From: CAYWQB01 sp964460785
Lineage (GTDB): Bacteria > Chlamydiota > Chlamydiia > Chlamydiales > CAYWQB01
NCBI GenBank assembly: GCA_964460785.1
Contig: CAYWQB010000001.1
Span: 558,001-622,000 of the forward strand
DNA: 64,000 bases
Direction: 5' to 3'
The translations under genes were made by a program, and so were the position numbers. Of the stretch, positions 1-8,510 are shown in pieces. The notes under the pieces were generated by a model. The model worked only from the letters and a program-made list of their open reading frames with translations, had not been told where the DNA came from and did no database searches. The number at the start of each line of letters is the position of its first letter. Positions within the stretch are counted from its first letter, which is position 1.

Positions 1-3000
1 ATCTCTACAGTCTGGCCTGATGGCAAGTATGGCATATCTGCTTCAGGAAGGACCTTTGACACAACACCCTTGTTACCATGGCGACCCGCCATTTTATCAC
101 CCACTTGTAGCTTACGCTTAGAGGCAATGTAGACTTTTACTTGGCGAATAACGCCTGGATCAAGGTCTGTATCTCCCTTACGTGTGAACTCCAGCTCAGA
201 TTTATACTGCATCTCTAAGTTTTGTAGACCCTTTTCAGTTTCAAGCAAAACTTCTTTTAGAGTGTTGAAGATCTCATTATTTGGCATGAGAAGGTCTTCA
301 ACCTGCTCTTCTTCTAGCTGTTGGATCTTCTCTTCGGTAAGAATTTCTCCCTCCTCAACAAGAACCTCAGCTGTACGGCGATGCATAATATTACCAGGAG
401 CCTTCTCATTTAAGAGTAGAGCGCCAAGCTTTTCAAAGCGGTTGCCTTTAATTTCTCCCTGCTTTTCCTTGAACTCCTTCTGAAGATCCTTGATGCGCTT
501 TGTCTCTTCGATCAGCTCATCATCGGTCTTCGATAGTCGATCACGGCGGCTAAAGACTTTCACATCCATAACTACACCCTCTGTTCCAGGAGGCACAGTT
601 AAAGAGGCATCTTTAACATCAGCAGCTTTTTCGCCAAAGATAGCTCGAAGTAGACGCTCTTCAGGAGAGAGTTCTGACTCCGATTTTGGCGTAATTTTTC
701 CAACTAGGATATCGCCAGACTTAACTTCAGCTCCAATGCGAATAATTCCATCATCACCTAAGTTTGCCAAAGCTTCCTCTGAGACATTTGGAATATCTCG
801 AGTGATTTCTTCTTTACCTAGTTTAGTATCTCGTGCAGTGAGTTCGAACTCTTCAATATAGATTGATGTATAGGTATCTTCTCTAAGCAGCTTCTCAGAA
901 ATCAAGAAGGCATCCTCAAAGTTGTACCCACACCAAGGCATGAACGCTACAAGAACGTTTTTACCAAGAGCAACTTCACCTTTATCTGTTGAAGGTCCAT
1001 CAGCTAAGACATCTCCCGCTTGAACTTCAGCACCAACCTCACACAATGGCTTCTGGTTAATGCATGTCCCTGCATTTGAGCGAAGGAACTTTTTGAGGCG
1101 GTAGGTCTTTTTCTTTGAAAGGTTACGCTTGGATGCTACAACAATTTTATAACCATCCACATAATCTACAACACCATTCTCTTCAGCAAGGATTACTGCA
1201 CCAGAGTCACGGGCAGCACGCTTCTCAAGCCCTGTTCCAACAATTGGAGCTTCTGCTTTAAGCAGAGGGACCGCTTGGCGCTGCATGTTCGATCCCATCA
1301 ATGCCCTGTTCGCATCATCATGCTCTAGGAAAGGAATCAATCCAGTGACAATCGAAATCAGCTGCTTTGGTGATACGTCCATGTGTGTAACAGTATCAGC
1401 TCGCACCTCATCAGAGTCTCCTCGATAGCGCGCCCAAACAACTTCATTAGTAAACATGTTGAACTCATCAAGCGGCGCAGAAGCCTGAGCTACGACACAT
1501 CCCTCTTCTTGGTCTGCCGTCATATACTCAATTTCTTCCGTCACAACTCCATCTCTAACAATGCGATATGGAGTCTCAATGAAGCCAAACTCGTTAATCT
1601 TCGCATAAGAAGAAAGCGAGGTAATTAGACCAATGTTTGGTCCTTCTGGAGTTTCAATCGGACAGATACGTCCATAGTGGCTCGAGTGTACGTCACGTAC
1701 TTCAAAGCCAGCACGCTCTCGGTTCAACCCTCCAGGCCCAAGGGAGGAGAGACGTCGCTTATGCGTCAGCTCCGCGATTGGGTTGGTCTGATCCATAAAC
1801 TGTGAAAGCTGTGAGCGACCAAAGAAATCTTTAAGAACGCCAGCTAGCCCTTTTGCGGATACAATTTTACCAGGTGTTAATGTGTCAGAAGAAAAGTCAA
1901 AGAGGTTGATTCTCTCTTTGATAATTTTCTCCATTCTGGCCAAGCCGATACGGCACTGGTTCTGGATCAGTTCTCCCACAGAGCGAACACGACGGTTGCC
2001 AAGGTGGTCGATATCATCGATATAAGCACCTTCTTGCCCTTCTTTCAGGCGAGTTAGGTACTTAATGGCTTCAATAATATCTTCTTTCTTTAGAGTCACA
2101 GTCCTCAACTCTTCATCATCAATCGGCATACCAAGCTTGGTATTCAACTTATACCGACCGACGCGACCTAAGTTATAACGCTTAGGATCAAAGAATAAGC
2201 GCATAATAGCCGAGCGTGCATTCGAAAGAGTTGCAGGCTCACCGGGACGAATCTTGCGATAAAAATCTTTAAGAGCGGACTCATAAGAATCTGATGGGTC
2301 TTTTGCCAACATTTTAACAATTGGGCTAGACTCATCTGCATTTTCAGCAATACGTACAACTTTTACGCCTGCATCAAAAATGCGCTTAAGCATTGCTGTA
2401 GTAAGCTTTTCACCAGCTTTTCCAAACTCTATGGATGTCTCTTCATCAACGACATCTTCAGCAAGGATTTTACCAACAAGCTTTTCAAAATCTTTCTCGG
2501 AGCGAATCTTTACACGACGTGTGTCAAAGAACTCTTCTAAGATATCTCCGTCTGTAGAGTAGCCAAGAGTACGAATGAAGGTTGTTGCAAGAACCTTGCG
2601 TCGTCTCTTCTTTCTATCTACATAAACATAAATCATATCATTTGGATCAAAGGCTACTTCTAGCCAGTTTCCGCGATATGGAATAATTCTAAAGGAGTAG
2701 AGCATCACACCTTTTGGGTGCTTTTCTTGCTCAAAGCAGATACCAGGACTTCTATGAAGCTGAGAAACAACAACACGCTCTGCTCCATTGATGATAAATG
2801 TCCCATTCTCCGTCATAATGGGCAAAGTACCCATATAGACTTCTTCTTCCTTAATACCTGTTTCATCAGTAAGGCGGAACTTCACCTTGAGGGTTACGTT
2901 GTACGTAATTCCTCTTCTGATGCACTCTTCGGGTTGATATTTAGGAACACCAAAGCTGTAGGAGATAAATTCCAGCGTGGTTTTTTCATCGTAAGACTTA

Positions 3001-3176
3001 ATTGGAAAAATTTCTTCGAAAACTTCCTGCAGCCCCATACGTTCACGCTCATCAGGCAGAACATTTGCTTGCAAAAAACTTTCGTAGGATTTTATTTGAA
3101 CCTCGATCAGGTTGGGTAAGTCGATGATCTCCCGTTTATTGTTGACCCCGATCCGCTCCGGAGACTTTTGAAGCAT
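1..3176 (-). CDS. rpoB: RNA polymerase beta subunit (partial, C-terminus outside window)
   Basis: Catalytic beta subunit of RNA polymerase. The reverse frame is open from an ATG at 3176 to the window edge, giving about 1,058 N-terminal residues; chlamydial RpoB is about 1,250, so roughly 200 residues are missing. The N-terminus (MLQKSPERIGVNNKREIIDL) closely matches Chlamydia RpoB. The rifampicin-pocket segment near 1720-1815 reads SQFMDQTNPIAELTHKRRLS, with the Asp, His and Ser equivalent to E. coli 516, 526 and 531 all of the sensitive type. It lies downstream of rplL across a 135-base gap that holds a long hairpin. Identity is certain; only the missing 3' end is unseen. Confidence 0.98.
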   Translation of the reverse strand, partial: MLQKSPERIGVNNKREIIDLPNLIEVQIKSYESFLQANVLPDERERMGLQEVFEEIFPIKSYDEKTTLEFISYSFGVPKYQPEECIRRGITYNVTLKVKFRLTDETGIKEEEVYMGTLPIMTENGTFIINGAERVVVSQLHRSPGICFEQEKHPKGVMLYSFRIIPYRGNWLEVAFDPNDMIYVYVDRKKRRRKVLATTFIRTLGYSTDGDILEEFFDTRRVKIRSEKDFEKLVGKILAEDVVDEETSIEFGKAGEKLTTAMLKRIFDAGVKVVRIAENADESSPIVKMLAKDPSDSYESALKDFYRKIRPGEPATLSNARSAIMRLFFDPKRYNLGRVGRYKLNTKLGMPIDDEELRTVTLKKEDIIEAIKYLTRLKEGQEGAYIDDIDHLGNRRVRSVGELIQNQCRIGLARMEKIIKERINLFDFSSDTLTPGKIVSAKGLAGVLKDFFGRSQLSQFMDQTNPIAELTHKRRLSSLGPGGLNRERAGFEVRDVHSSHYGRICPIETPEGPNIGLITSLSSYAKINEFGFIETPYRIVRDGVVTEEIEYMTADQEEGCVVAQASAPLDEFNMFTNEVVWARYRGDSDEVRADTVTHMDVSPKQLISIVTGLIPFLEHDDANRALMGSNMQRQAVPLLKAEAPIVGTGLEKRAARDSGAVILAEENGVVDYVDGYKIVVASKRNLSKKKTYRLKKFLRSNAGTCINQKPLCEVGAEVQAGDVLADGPSTDKGEVALGKNVLVAFMPWCGYNFEDAFLISEKLLREDTYTSIYIEEFELTARDTKLGKEEITRDIPNVSEEALANLGDDGIIRIGAEVKSGDILVGKITPKSESELSPEERLLRAIFGEKAADVKDASLTVPPGTEGVVMDVKVFSRRDRLSKTDDELIEETKRIKDLQKEFKEKQGEIKGNRFEKLGALLLNEKAPGNIMHRRTAEVLVEEGEILTEEKIQQLEEEQVEDLLMPNNEIFNTLKEVLLETEKGLQNLEMQYKSELEFTRKGDTDLDPGVIRQVKVYIASKRKLQVGDKMAGRHGNKGVVSKVLPEADMPYLPSGQTVE

Positions 3177-3253
3177 CCAAGACTCCCTTTTGAATTAAAA
3201 ATTAAACTTTACAAATTACCGCAGAGAACTCCGTTGGCACCCGCAGATACCAA

Positions 3254-3288
3254 AGGAAGGAACAAGGGAATGTCCTTTGTTCCTTCCT
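3254..3288 (-). promoter_or_regulatory. Hairpin in the rplL-rpoB intergenic region
   Basis: Twelve-base perfect arms (3254-3265 AGGAAGGAACAA and 3277-3288 TTGTTCCTTCCT) enclose an 11-base loop, with up to two further G-C pairs possible inside. The transcript runs on the minus strand from rplL into rpoB. After the hairpin there is no long T-tract, so a full Rho-independent terminator is unlikely. By position it could be an attenuator or an RNase III processing site that separates ribosomal protein and polymerase expression, as known in E. coli. The structure is seen; its role is inferred. Confidence 0.6.
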
Positions 3289-3311
3289 GTATATGAAGTA
3301 GAGAGTCAGGC

Positions 3312-3707
3312 TTAAAGCCCCTTTACTTCAACTTTCGCGCCAGCTTCTTCAAATTTCTTTTTGATTTCGTCTGCTTCTGCTTGGCTTACGCTTTCTTTAA
3401 GCACTTTTGGAGTTGACTCAGCAACTTCTTTTGCTTCTTTCAAGCCTAGGCCAGAAACTTCGCGAATAACTTTAATTACTGCGATTTTCTTAGCAGCAGG
3501 CACATCTGTAAGCGAAACCTGGAACTCTGTAGATTCTTCAGCTGGAGCTGCATCACCACCTGCAGGAGCTGCCATCATGGCAACTGGCGCTGCAGCTTGT
3601 GCTGTAACTTCCCACTTATCTTCAAGAGCCTTCTTTAGGTTGGCAAGCTCCAAAACAGACAGCTGGCTTAGCGTATCAACGATCTCTTCAATGTTTGCTG
3701 TACTCAC
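3312..3707 (-). CDS. rplL: Ribosomal protein bL12 (L7/L12)
   Basis: Stalk protein of the 50S subunit that recruits translation GTPases. The 131-residue product has the usual organisation: N-terminal dimerisation helices (ANIEEIVDTLSQLSVLELAN), an Ala/Pro-rich hinge at about 40-60, and a C-terminal domain with GLGLKEAKEVAESTPKVLK. The start is GTG (GTG AGT ACA), confirmed by family alignment. It is 36 bases downstream of rplJ and is the last ribosomal protein gene before rpoB. Confidence 0.97.
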   Translation of the reverse strand: MSTANIEEIVDTLSQLSVLELANLKKALEDKWEVTAQAAAPVAMMAAPAGGDAAPAEESTEFQVSLTDVPAAKKIAVIKVIREVSGLGLKEAKEVAESTPKVLKESVSQAEADEIKKKFEEAGAKVEVKGL

Positions 3708-3743
3708 GGCAAAACCTCTTTCTTTCTAATGAGCTTCAAAAAA

Positions 3744-4265
3744 TTAATTTTCTTCTTCCTTTGCACTTTTATTATCCATACAGTGCAAGATACTTGTAAG
3801 GATAGCATCCATGACAGACACAGTCTGCGCCATTGGGGCTTCAAATAGGCCAAGAATTTGCGCTCTTAGCTCTTGCTTTCCAGGTAGTTTTGATAGAGTT
3901 TCTACCTCTTGTCCTGTCAGCTTTTGGCTATCAACATACGCAGTTAGGACTGAAAGACTATCTTTATGCTCCTTACGGAAATCATACACAGCCTTTGCAA
4001 GTTCAATTGCATCTTCTTTAGTATGGATAACTCCAATATGCCCAGGAATCTCATCAAGAGTGAATGACATTCCTGCAGCTTCAGTCGCTTTAAGCAAAAC
4101 ACGCTTACGTACGACTTCTAGGTCTCCACCCTTAGAAGCGATAAGGCTTCGTAAAGCCTCAGCATCTGCAGCACTTAGTCCTTGATATTGGGCAATAAAG
4201 ACAGAAGAGGCTCCTTCCACTTTATCTTGAATTTCTTTGAGTAGTAGTTTTTTTTCTGGCCTCAC
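3744..4265 (-). CDS. rplJ: Ribosomal protein uL10
   Basis: Base of the L12 stalk, binding 23S rRNA and carrying L12 dimers through its C-terminal helix. The protein has 173 residues, a normal length. It starts at a GTG (MRPEKKLLLKEIQDKVEGAS), shows the L10 fold segment with RKRVLLKATEAAG, and ends in the acidic tail NKSAKEEEN. It sits 15 bases after rplA. In many bacteria L10 represses its own operon by binding the rplJ leader; I saw no clear leader structure here because the gap is too short. Confidence 0.96.
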   Translation of the reverse strand: MRPEKKLLLKEIQDKVEGASSVFIAQYQGLSAADAEALRSLIASKGGDLEVVRKRVLLKATEAAGMSFTLDEIPGHIGVIHTKEDAIELAKAVYDFRKEHKDSLSVLTAYVDSQKLTGQEVETLSKLPGKQELRAQILGLFEAPMAQTVSVMDAILTSILHCMDNKSAKEEEN

Positions 4266-4280
4266 GTTCTCACCTCCTGC

Positions 4281-4979
4281 TTATAGCCCAAGTTCGTTTA
4301 CCTGCACCTTGACACCAGGCCCCATAGTGGAAGCTAGTGCGAGGGAGATAATGTATTGTCCCTTGGCTCCAGGGGGCTTTGCTCTTTGCAAAGCTCGCAT
4401 GTATGCCATTACATTTTCGCGAATTTGTGCAGAATCAAATGAAAGCTTTGCAATAGCTCCATTAACTTGGGAGTTCTTGTTTAGCTTAAACTCAACCTTA
4501 CCAGCTTTTAGCTCTTTTACAGCTGTAGCAACATCAGTTGTTACAGTGCCAGCTTTTGGGTTTGGCATGAGGTTTCTTGGACCTAAAATTTTACCCAACT
4601 TACCAACTTCACGCATCATATCAGGGGTTGCAACAACGACATCAAAGTCGGTCCAACCACCTTTTACTTTTTCTACGAGCTCTTCAAAGCCAACAAAATC
4701 TGCTCCCGCTTCTTCTGCTTCTTTTTGCTTATCGCCTTTAGCGAAAACAAGAACCTTGATGCTCTTTCCTGTACCATGTGGCAAAGATACTGTGCCTCGG
4801 ACCTGCTGATCAGCTTTTCTTGGATCAAGACCCATTTTCAGGGACACTTCCACAGATTGATCAAACTTCACGCCTGGAGCTTTTTTCAGTATCTCTATTG
4901 CTTCATCAAGAGGGCAGCTTTCGCTACTACCTGATAGAAGCTCTTCAAATTGTTTCATTCGTTTTGTTTTGCGAGTCAT
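4281..4979 (-). CDS. rplA: Ribosomal protein uL1
   Basis: L1 stalk protein involved in release of deacylated tRNA from the E site, and often a translational repressor of the L11 operon. It has 232 residues, the standard length. Family signatures visible include VSLKMGLDPRKADQQVRGTV and the central LGKILGPRNLMPNPKAGTVT. The ATG start lies 17 bases after rplK. The order rplK-rplA-rplJ-rplL is the universal bacterial one. Confidence 0.97.
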   Translation of the reverse strand: MTRKTKRMKQFEELLSGSSESCPLDEAIEILKKAPGVKFDQSVEVSLKMGLDPRKADQQVRGTVSLPHGTGKSIKVLVFAKGDKQKEAEEAGADFVGFEELVEKVKGGWTDFDVVVATPDMMREVGKLGKILGPRNLMPNPKAGTVTTDVATAVKELKAGKVEFKLNKNSQVNGAIAKLSFDSAQIRENVMAYMRALQRAKPPGAKGQYIISLALASTMGPGVKVQVNELGL

Positions 4980-4996
4980 AGTCTATCAACCCTTGA

Positions 4997-5434
4997 TTAA
5001 GCCGTTTGCCTTACCACGTCGATTCCCATTGATAGGGCCGTGCCAACAATCATTTCTTTTGCAGCATCTAGCGAACGCGCATTCATATCTTCTGCTTTTT
5101 TCTTCGCAATCTCTTCGACCTGGTCCATAGTAATTTTCGCTACCTTGTCACGGTTTGGTCGACCAGAGCCACTCTTAAGGCTTAGAGCCTTTTTAATCAT
5201 TTCAGATGCAGGCGGCTGCTTGGTTATAAATGAGAATGACTTATCCTGATAAACCGTGATTACAACAGGTAGGATATCTCCAGCGAGCTGCTGTGTACGA
5301 GCGTTAAACTCTTTACAGAAAGCCATAATATTGACTTGTGCAGCACCTAGTGCAGGTCCGACCGGTGGAGCAGGGTTTGCTTTACCCGCTGGGATTTGTA
5401 GTTTAATAATTTTGACAACTTTCTTTTTCGCCAT
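4997..5434 (-). CDS. rplK: Ribosomal protein uL11
   Basis: Protein of the GTPase-associated centre, binding the thiostrepton loop of 23S rRNA. It has 145 residues. The N-terminus reads KIIKLQIPAGKANPAPPVGP with the conserved proline-rich loop, and the C-terminal RNA-binding domain carries the usual GSGRPNRDKVAKIT stretch. The gene lies 22 bases downstream of nusG and starts at ATG. Confidence 0.97.
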   Translation of the reverse strand: MAKKKVVKIIKLQIPAGKANPAPPVGPALGAAQVNIMAFCKEFNARTQQLAGDILPVVITVYQDKSFSFITKQPPASEMIKKALSLKSGSGRPNRDKVAKITMDQVEEIAKKKAEDMNARSLDAAKEMIVGTALSMGIDVVRQTA

Positions 5435-5456
5435 CAGTCTTGCCTCAACTTATCCG

Positions 5457-6002
5457 TTAACTCTCGACTTCCTCTTCCACTTCTTCGACCTGCCAATACT
5501 CCAGATCATCAACTCTTGTATCTCGGCCAAAGATGGAGACCATTACACTCAATCGTCCCCGCTCTTCGTTTGTTTCGACCACACTACCTATAAAGTTAAC
5601 AAAGACCCCTTCAGAAATCTTGACCCTGTCTCCAATCTGGAAGCGATGCTTCTGCATCACAGTGTCTTTCTTCTCTTCAAGATCACCTAGGAGTTTGTGA
5701 ACCTCTGCATCAGTCAAAGGCGAAGGGTGTTGGCCGCCGAGGAAGTCTATGACGCCATTTACCCCTTTTACCATATGCCAAGCTTCATCCGACATTTCCA
5801 TCCGAACAAGCAAGTAACCAGGCCAGATTTTCTTTTCTCTGACGCTCTGCTTTCCCTTTTTCATCTCTGCCACTTTTTCTGTAGGCAAGAGCACTTCTTC
5901 AACATGAGATCCTAAAACCTCAGTATGACGAAGATCTTCGATCGAACGCTTGACTTTGTCCTCATTTGCAGAAAGGACATGCACTACATACCATTTACTC
6001 AT
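5457..6002 (-). CDS. nusG: Transcription elongation/antitermination factor NusG
   Basis: NusG couples RNA polymerase to elongation control and to the ribosome. The 181-residue product starts MSKWYVVHVLSANEDKVKRS, typical of the NGN domain, with the PGYLLVRMEM core near residue 80. A KOW domain lies near residue 125 (GDRVKISEGVFVNFIGSVVE). The C-terminus is an acidic EEVEEEVES tail. It follows secE by 13 bases and precedes rplK, the usual arrangement. Confidence 0.97.
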   Translation of the reverse strand: MSKWYVVHVLSANEDKVKRSIEDLRHTEVLGSHVEEVLLPTEKVAEMKKGKQSVREKKIWPGYLLVRMEMSDEAWHMVKGVNGVIDFLGGQHPSPLTDAEVHKLLGDLEEKKDTVMQKHRFQIGDRVKISEGVFVNFIGSVVETNEERGRLSVMVSIFGRDTRVDDLEYWQVEEVEEEVES

Positions 6003-6015
6003 CTATTCGATACTC

Positions 6016-6252
6016 CTACCCAAAGATTTGCCTAACGACAGAGTCTATGCCAAATAGGGTTCCTTGAAAAATCAAGTCTGCTAAGTAGACAGCCAGTCCC
6101 ATTGCAATAGTGGAGATTAAAGTTATCTTTGTATAAAGCTTTAGCTCTTCACTACTGGTCCATGAGACCTTTTTAAGCTCCTGTTTAACATCACCAAAAA
6201 AGGTAATGGGATTGAGTGCCGATAAGTTTTTATCCTTACTCTCTCGCTTCAT
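6016..6252 (-). CDS. secE: Preprotein translocase subunit SecE
   Basis: Small membrane subunit that stabilises SecY in the Sec translocon. The product has 78 residues with one predicted membrane helix near the C-terminus (ITLISTIAMGLAVYLADLIF). This is preceded by the SecE signature VKQELKKVSWTSSEELKLYT, including the conserved Lys-Lys-Val-Ser-Trp. It lies between tRNA-Trp and nusG, as in other chlamydiae. Confidence 0.95.
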   Translation of the reverse strand: MKRESKDKNLSALNPITFFGDVKQELKKVSWTSSEELKLYTKITLISTIAMGLAVYLADLIFQGTLFGIDSVVRQIFG

Positions 6253-6287
6253 AACAGCAGCCTTTTGTTGCCTTACCTAATTTATTA

Positions 6288-6360
6288 CGAGTGCGGAGGG
6301 GTTCGAACCCCCGACCTGCGACTTTGGAGATCGCTGCTCTACCAACTGAGCTACACACCC
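6288..6360 (-). tRNA. tRNA-Trp (CCA anticodon)
   Basis: A 73-base cloverleaf. The acceptor arms GGGTGTG and CGCACTC pair over 7 bp with one G-U, and the discriminator is G. The D-arm has GCTC...GAGC, the anticodon loop carries CCA, and the T-loop is TTCGAAC. The 3' CCA is not encoded. It lies between tuf and secE in a syntenic position known from Chlamydia. Confidence 0.96.
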
Positions 6361-6364
6361 AGAA

Positions 6365-6390
6365 AAGCGTAGAGAATACTCTCTACGCTT
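6365..6390 (-). terminator. Hairpin after tuf, before tRNA-Trp
   Basis: A perfect 11-bp stem (AAGCGTAGAGA / TCTCTACGCTT) with a 4-base loop starts 17 bases after the tuf stop. On the minus strand it is followed by TTTTC, so it could act as a weak intrinsic terminator. It ends 5 bases before the tRNA-Trp 5' end. It may equally be an endonuclease site that separates tuf mRNA from the tRNA. Confidence 0.6.
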
Positions 6391-6407
6391 ATACTTTCTG
6401 CAAGTTG

Positions 6408-7592
6408 TTACTCGACAATCTCAGCAACAGTTCCTGCACCAATTGTTCGGCCACCCTCACGGATCGCAAAACGCATTCCTTGCTCCATAGCAACAGGAGC
6501 TAGAAGCTCACCAGTTACTTCCACGTTATCTCCTGGCATAACCATTTCGATACCTTCTGGAAGATCAATAGTTCCTGTCACGTCTGTTGTACGGAAGAAG
6601 AACTGAGGACGGTATCCTTTAAAGAAAGGCTTGTGACGTCCACCTTCATCCTTAGTCAAGACATAAACAGATCCCTTGAACTTAGTGTGAGGAGTAACGG
6701 ATCCTGGAGCACAGATAACCATTCCACGCTGTACAGCATCTTTATCGATTCCGCGAAGTAGCAGACCAACGTTTTCACCAGCACGCGCTTCATCTAGAGA
6801 TTTGTTGAACATCTCGATTCCAGTTGCAACTGTATCACGAGTATCACCTAGACCAACGATCTGAATTTTATCGTTAATCTTGATCATTCCTTGCTCTACA
6901 CGACCAGTAACTACAGTACCACGTCCTGGGATAGAGAATACGTCCTCAATCGCTAGTAGGAAAGGCTTATCAACGTCACGCTGAGGCTCAGGAATACTTT
7001 CATCAACTGTATCCATTAGCTTCTTGATTGCGTCAACGTACTTAGGATCTCCTTCTAGAGCCTTAAGAGCTGAACCACGAATGATTGGCACATCTTTGTA
7101 CCCTTTGTCTTCTAGAAGCTCTGTAAGCTCCATTTCAACAAGCTCGATAAGCTCTTCGTCTTCTTCACCGATCATGTCGCACTTGTTTAAGAAAACGACC
7201 ATGTTAGGTACACCAACCTGGTGAGCAAGAAGAACGTGCTCTTTTGTCTGAGGCATTGCACCATCAGTCGCAGCAACAACGAGGATCGCTCCATCCATCT
7301 GCGCAGCACCAGTAATGAAGTTTTTCACGTAGTCGGCGTGTCCTGGGCAGTCGACGTGTGCGTAGTGACGCTTGTCAGTTTGGTACTCTACGTGTGAAGA
7401 GTTAATCGTAATCCCGCGAGATTTCTCTTCAGGAGTATTATCGATTGAGCTGTAGTCACGAAAGTTACCACCACCCGCTTCAGCTAGAACTTTTGTAATA
7501 GCCGCAGTTAGCGTTGTTTTACCGTGGTCAACGTGACCAATAGTACCGATATTGAGGTGAGGTTTGTTCCTTTGAAACGCTTCTTTTGCCAT
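6408..7592 (-). CDS. tuf: Elongation factor Tu
   Basis: GTPase that delivers aminoacyl-tRNA to the ribosome. It has 394 residues, full length. Motifs visible are G1 GHVDHGKT at residues 19-26, DCPGH, and NKCD in the G domain, followed by domains 2 and 3 ending in RTIGAGTVAEIVE. A GGAGG lies 8 bases before the ATG, a strong ribosome binding site. The gene lies 51 bases after tRNA-Thr and is followed by a hairpin and tRNA-Trp. Confidence 0.99.
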   Translation of the reverse strand: MAKEAFQRNKPHLNIGTIGHVDHGKTTLTAAITKVLAEAGGGNFRDYSSIDNTPEEKSRGITINSSHVEYQTDKRHYAHVDCPGHADYVKNFITGAAQMDGAILVVAATDGAMPQTKEHVLLAHQVGVPNMVVFLNKCDMIGEEDEELIELVEMELTELLEDKGYKDVPIIRGSALKALEGDPKYVDAIKKLMDTVDESIPEPQRDVDKPFLLAIEDVFSIPGRGTVVTGRVEQGMIKINDKIQIVGLGDTRDTVATGIEMFNKSLDEARAGENVGLLLRGIDKDAVQRGMVICAPGSVTPHTKFKGSVYVLTKDEGGRHKPFFKGYRPQFFFRTTDVTGTIDLPEGIEMVMPGDNVEVTGELLAPVAMEQGMRFAIREGGRTIGAGTVAEIVE

Positions 7593-7643
7593 TTGGCATC
7601 CTCCAAAAAAAATTGACTCTATGACATATAGGTTTGACTTACA

Positions 7644-7715
7644 TGCCCAGAATAGGAATCGAACCTACGACCGCTTGCTTACCATGCAAGTGCTCTACCT
7701 CTGAGCTATCTGGGC
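7644..7715 (-). tRNA. tRNA-Thr (GGT anticodon)
   Basis: A 72-base cloverleaf. Acceptor arms GCCCAGA and TCTGGGC pair perfectly and the discriminator is A. The anticodon stem CTTGC/GCAAG encloses ATGGTAA, giving anticodon GGT. The T-arm reads GTAGG TTCGATT CCTAT. CCA is not encoded. It is placed between infA and tuf as in Chlamydia. Confidence 0.96.
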
Positions 7716-7811
7716 ATATTCTTTCTAATGAATTAACATGCAGATCAAAGCCCATACACTGTAGTCACTTATCCAAATTAAATCAACTTCAAATGCTTAA
7801 AAGTTTCCCTT

Positions 7812-8030
7812 TCATCGCTGGCGGTAAATAATACGAGCTTTTGTTAGGTCATAGGGAGACATTTCTACCGTCACGGTATCTCCTACAAGAACGCGGATAT
7901 TACGCATTCTCATTTTCCCACAAAGGTGGGCGTGGACAATTCGACCATTCTCCAACTCAACTCGAAAAGTCATATTCGGGAGGAGTTCAAGAATTTTGCC
8001 CTCACATTTGATTGTATCTTCTTTGGCCAT
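7812..8030 (-). CDS. infA: Translation initiation factor IF-1
   Basis: IF-1 binds the ribosomal A site during initiation. The 72-residue S1/OB-fold protein has the family core EGKILELLPNMTFRVELENG, GKMRMRNIRVLVGD and a C-terminal DLTKARIIYRQR. The ATG at 8030 has no good Shine-Dalgarno sequence (TTACAGTAGCC precedes it). It is the first gene after the predicted promoter and probably heads the tRNA-Thr/tuf transcript. Confidence 0.96.
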   Translation of the reverse strand: MAKEDTIKCEGKILELLPNMTFRVELENGRIVHAHLCGKMRMRNIRVLVGDTVTVEMSPYDLTKARIIYRQR

Positions 8031-8049
8031 GGCTACTGTAAGTTAGGAA

Positions 8050-8082
8050 GGTAAGAAACTTACCCTTTAAATACGGGGTAAG
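8050..8082 (-). promoter_or_regulatory. Mutually exclusive hairpins in the infA leader
   Basis: Three complementary segments occur within 33 bases. Read on the minus strand they are CTTACCCC, then GGGTAAG, then CTTACC. The middle segment can pair with the first (9-base loop) or with the last (3-base loop), but not with both. The element ends about 20 bases before the infA ATG and lies just downstream of the predicted promoter. The pairing is seen; a switching role is inference. Confidence 0.45.
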
Positions 8083-8090
8083 AACGAGAA

Positions 8091-8120
8091 AGTAAAAGGG
8101 ATACTATGAATTGCTGTCAA
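8091..8120 (-). promoter_or_regulatory. Predicted sigma-70-type promoter for infA
   Basis: On the minus strand, TTGACA (8120-8115, perfect -35) is separated by 18 bases from TTTACT (8096-8091, 4 of 6 matches to TATAAT). Transcription would start near 8084, giving a leader of about 55 bases before the infA ATG. It is the only consensus -35 I found in this intergenic region. Confidence 0.55.
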
Positions 8121-8510
8121 GACCTTTCCCTCCCCCTCAGCATTCTGAAATATTTTCTTTGGTTCTTTTCTTTTTTTTTCCTTGCAAACGTCCCTCTCTT
8201 CCAAAGGCCCCCCTGCCAAAGCCCAATTGTTGAAACCCTGTTCATAAATGTTCATATTTTTTTTCATCTTCCACTTTTTACCCCCTTTTTCTTTAGGCTT
8301 TGCGTCTCTAAAGAATCATAACCATCTAACAACCAGTAAAATAAAATAAAACTTTACAAACAAAAAAAACCTATAGAAACCAAATAAGTGGCAAATTTAT
8401 TGTTCATAACTCCTCCCTTTATAGCCGATAATAAAAAAAATGGGTTGTCTAGAAACCCAAGAGTCTCTATGAACAGAGGGCTTATTCGGATTTATTTTGG
8501 CCATAAAAAG

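Larger units (their letters stand above)
8031..8510. other. Long intergenic region between infA and the MYG1 gene
   Basis: About 480 bases between two divergent genes. Positions 8050-8120 hold the infA leader and promoter. The stretch from about 8125 to 8290 is extremely pyrimidine-rich on the plus strand with runs of T and C, and 8330-8395 is A-rich. A 66-codon reverse frame at 8067-8267 overlaps the promoter and leader and looks non-coding. I see no RNA gene. Confidence 0.6.

Noticed and set aside
490..861. Plus-strand frames opposite rpoB
   Set aside because: They are Ser/Arg-rich shadows of a highly conserved gene on the other strand.
8067..8267. A 66-codon reverse frame upstream of infA
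   Set aside because: It overlaps the predicted infA promoter and leader, has poor composition and no recognisable motif.
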